A DNA stretch of 6,361 nt. Origin: Bryobacterales bacterium (GTDB lineage Bacteria > Cyanobacteriota > Vampirovibrionia > Obscuribacterales > Obscuribacteraceae). Made by a program: the position numbers and the translations under genes. The notes below the pieces were generated by a model. The model did not search any database, was not told where the DNA came from, and saw only the letters and a list, made by a program, of their open reading frames with translations. The stretch lies in the NCBI GenBank assembly GCA_903970295.1, contig CAJCHQ010000045.1:1-6361 (forward strand), given 5' to 3'. Positions 5,446-6,361 of this stretch are shown here, piece by piece. The stretch's first letter is position 1. The number at the start of each line of letters is the position of its first letter.

Positions 5446-6361
5446 ATGCAAGACGATAAAAGCAAAAGCAAGACCATCAAAGACTATTACTACGTATTGG
5501 GAGTTCGACCGGACTCCACATCGGAAGAGATTCAGGAAGCTTACAACGAGCTTTACGACAAATTCGGCCCGCACGTGAATGTTGCTGGTCAGGATCCGGA
5601 GGCGATGCTCAAGGCCTACAAGGACATCGCTGAAGCCTACGAGATGTTGATGGAGCCGAACAGACGCAAAGAGTATGACAAACGAAGCAAGGACTCGCGG
5701 CAAAGTGTTGCGGATTTACGAGCGCTTTGGACGAAACATAACAGCGGGCAAACCGGTGAAAATGCGAAAGTTCAGGCATTAGCGCTGGAAGCTGAAATTG
5801 AGGTAACCCTCAAAGAAGCGATAAAAGGCTGCAAGAAGCCGATTCGGATCAGCGATCCAAAGCCGTGCGCAGATTGTTCCGGGCAAAAACCGGTCAATAG
5901 GATGCAGTGTGCGACCTGCCGAGGCCTCGGTTACTTCAATGTCGAGCGCAACGAAGAAATCGATTTGCCGGGCGGCATCTACGACGACCAGGAGATTCGC
6001 CTAGCAGAGAAAGGTCGTTATGATTTGCGGGCCAGCCGCAACGGGGATTTGATCATCAAGGTCAAGCTCAAACCGCATCCGGTCTTGCGTGTGCTTGGAC
6101 GAGACGTGACGCTGAGCGTGCCAGTTACAATCTACGAAGCCTTGCTAGGGGCTGAAATCGAGGTGCCGTGCGCGACCGGCAGGGTGGTCATGAAAATTCA
6201 GCCGCTGACGCAGAGTGGACGGGTCTATAGGCTCAAGGGTTTAGGCCTTGCGGGTGCAGATCAATTGGTGACGATCGAAGTGGTGATTCCACAAACCCTT
6301 ACAGTTGAAGAAGTGACAGCCTTCCGCAAACTCAAAGATCTAACCCGGGAACCAAACCCAC
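5446..6361 (+). CDS. DnaJ-like protein with degenerate J-domain and half zinc finger, C-terminus cut off
   Basis: A DnaJ (Hsp40) family protein; 305 codons are present before the window ends. Residues 13-80 form a J-domain by pattern (DYYYVLGV, then EAYNEL, and AYEMLMEPNRRKEYD at the end), but the HPD triad that stimulates DnaK is replaced: FGPH (40-43) stands where YHPD is expected. There is no Gly/Phe-rich linker. The C-terminal substrate-binding part follows: AEIEVTLKEAIKGC (116-129); two cysteine pairs, CADC (141-144) and CATC (155-158), instead of the usual four; HPVLRVLGRDV (211 onward); and IYEALLGAEIEVP. The pairs kept resemble motifs 1 and 4, which would bind one zinc. The start is fixed by an in-frame TGA at 5431-5433, with ATG at 5446 the first start codon after it, though the ribosome site is weak. 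It probably binds unfolded proteins; DnaK stimulation is doubtful. Confidence 0.88.
   Translation, partial: MQDDKSKSKTIKDYYYVLGVRPDSTSEEIQEAYNELYDKFGPHVNVAGQDPEAMLKAYKDIAEAYEMLMEPNRRKEYDKRSKDSRQSVADLRALWTKHNSGQTGENAKVQALALEAEIEVTLKEAIKGCKKPIRISDPKPCADCSGQKPVNRMQCATCRGLGYFNVERNEEIDLPGGIYDDQEIRLAEKGRYDLRASRNGDLIIKVKLKPHPVLRVLGRDVTLSVPVTIYEALLGAEIEVPCATGRVVMKIQPLTQSGRVYRLKGLGLAGADQLVTIEVVIPQTLTVEEVTAFRKLKDLTREPNP

Noticed and set aside
5065..5703. Several overlapping Arg/Ala-rich open frames through the 86-bp repeat on both strands
   Set aside because: They arise because the repeat lacks stops; the same DNA is open in several frames, the period is not a multiple of three, and one of these frames runs antisense into the J-like gene.

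Overview
The window looks like chromosomal DNA from a free-living or uncultured bacterium with roughly balanced GC content. Shine-Dalgarno sites and intrinsic terminators are clear, so the general bacterial setting is secure. The lineage is not. Two inverted copies of the octamer GCGATCGC (the core of the cyanobacterial HIP1 repeat), the cobalamin-dependent ribonucleotide reductase and the general style would fit Cyanobacteria or their non-photosynthetic relatives, but this is a weak guess.

Left part, minus strand (1-758): reading leftward there is a possible 14-codon leader ORF with a very strong ribosome site (758-714). Next comes a small ParB/sulfiredoxin-like protein of 92 residues (613-335), whose ribosome site lies inside a hairpin ending exactly at the start codon. 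A clean intrinsic terminator (327-287) follows, then the first 83 codons of a prolyl iminopeptidase (251 to beyond position 1).

Middle (759-1960): about 1.2 kb with no convincing gene. It holds a long HIP1-type inverted repeat (1268-1315), a 13-bp palindrome (789-801), a short stretch that reads like the N-terminus of GAPDH on the minus strand, a candidate promoter (1683-1710), and a leader of about 240 nt with several overlapping hairpins upstream of the reductase.

Right part, plus strand (1961-6361): a full-length class II (adenosylcobalamin-dependent) ribonucleotide reductase of 1037 residues, ended by an intrinsic terminator. After it come 2.4 copies of an 86-bp tandem repeat. The window ends in a DnaJ-like protein that has lost the HPD triad of its J-domain and keeps only half of the usual zinc-finger region.

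The genes do not form one pathway. The reductase makes deoxyribonucleotides without needing oxygen, the peptidase trims N-terminal proline, and the J-like protein probably binds unfolded substrates. The most interesting points are the ribosome-site hairpin of the ParB-like gene, the stacked alternative hairpins before nrdJ, the degenerate J-domain and the stop-free 86-bp repeat. No multi-gene novel system is evident.
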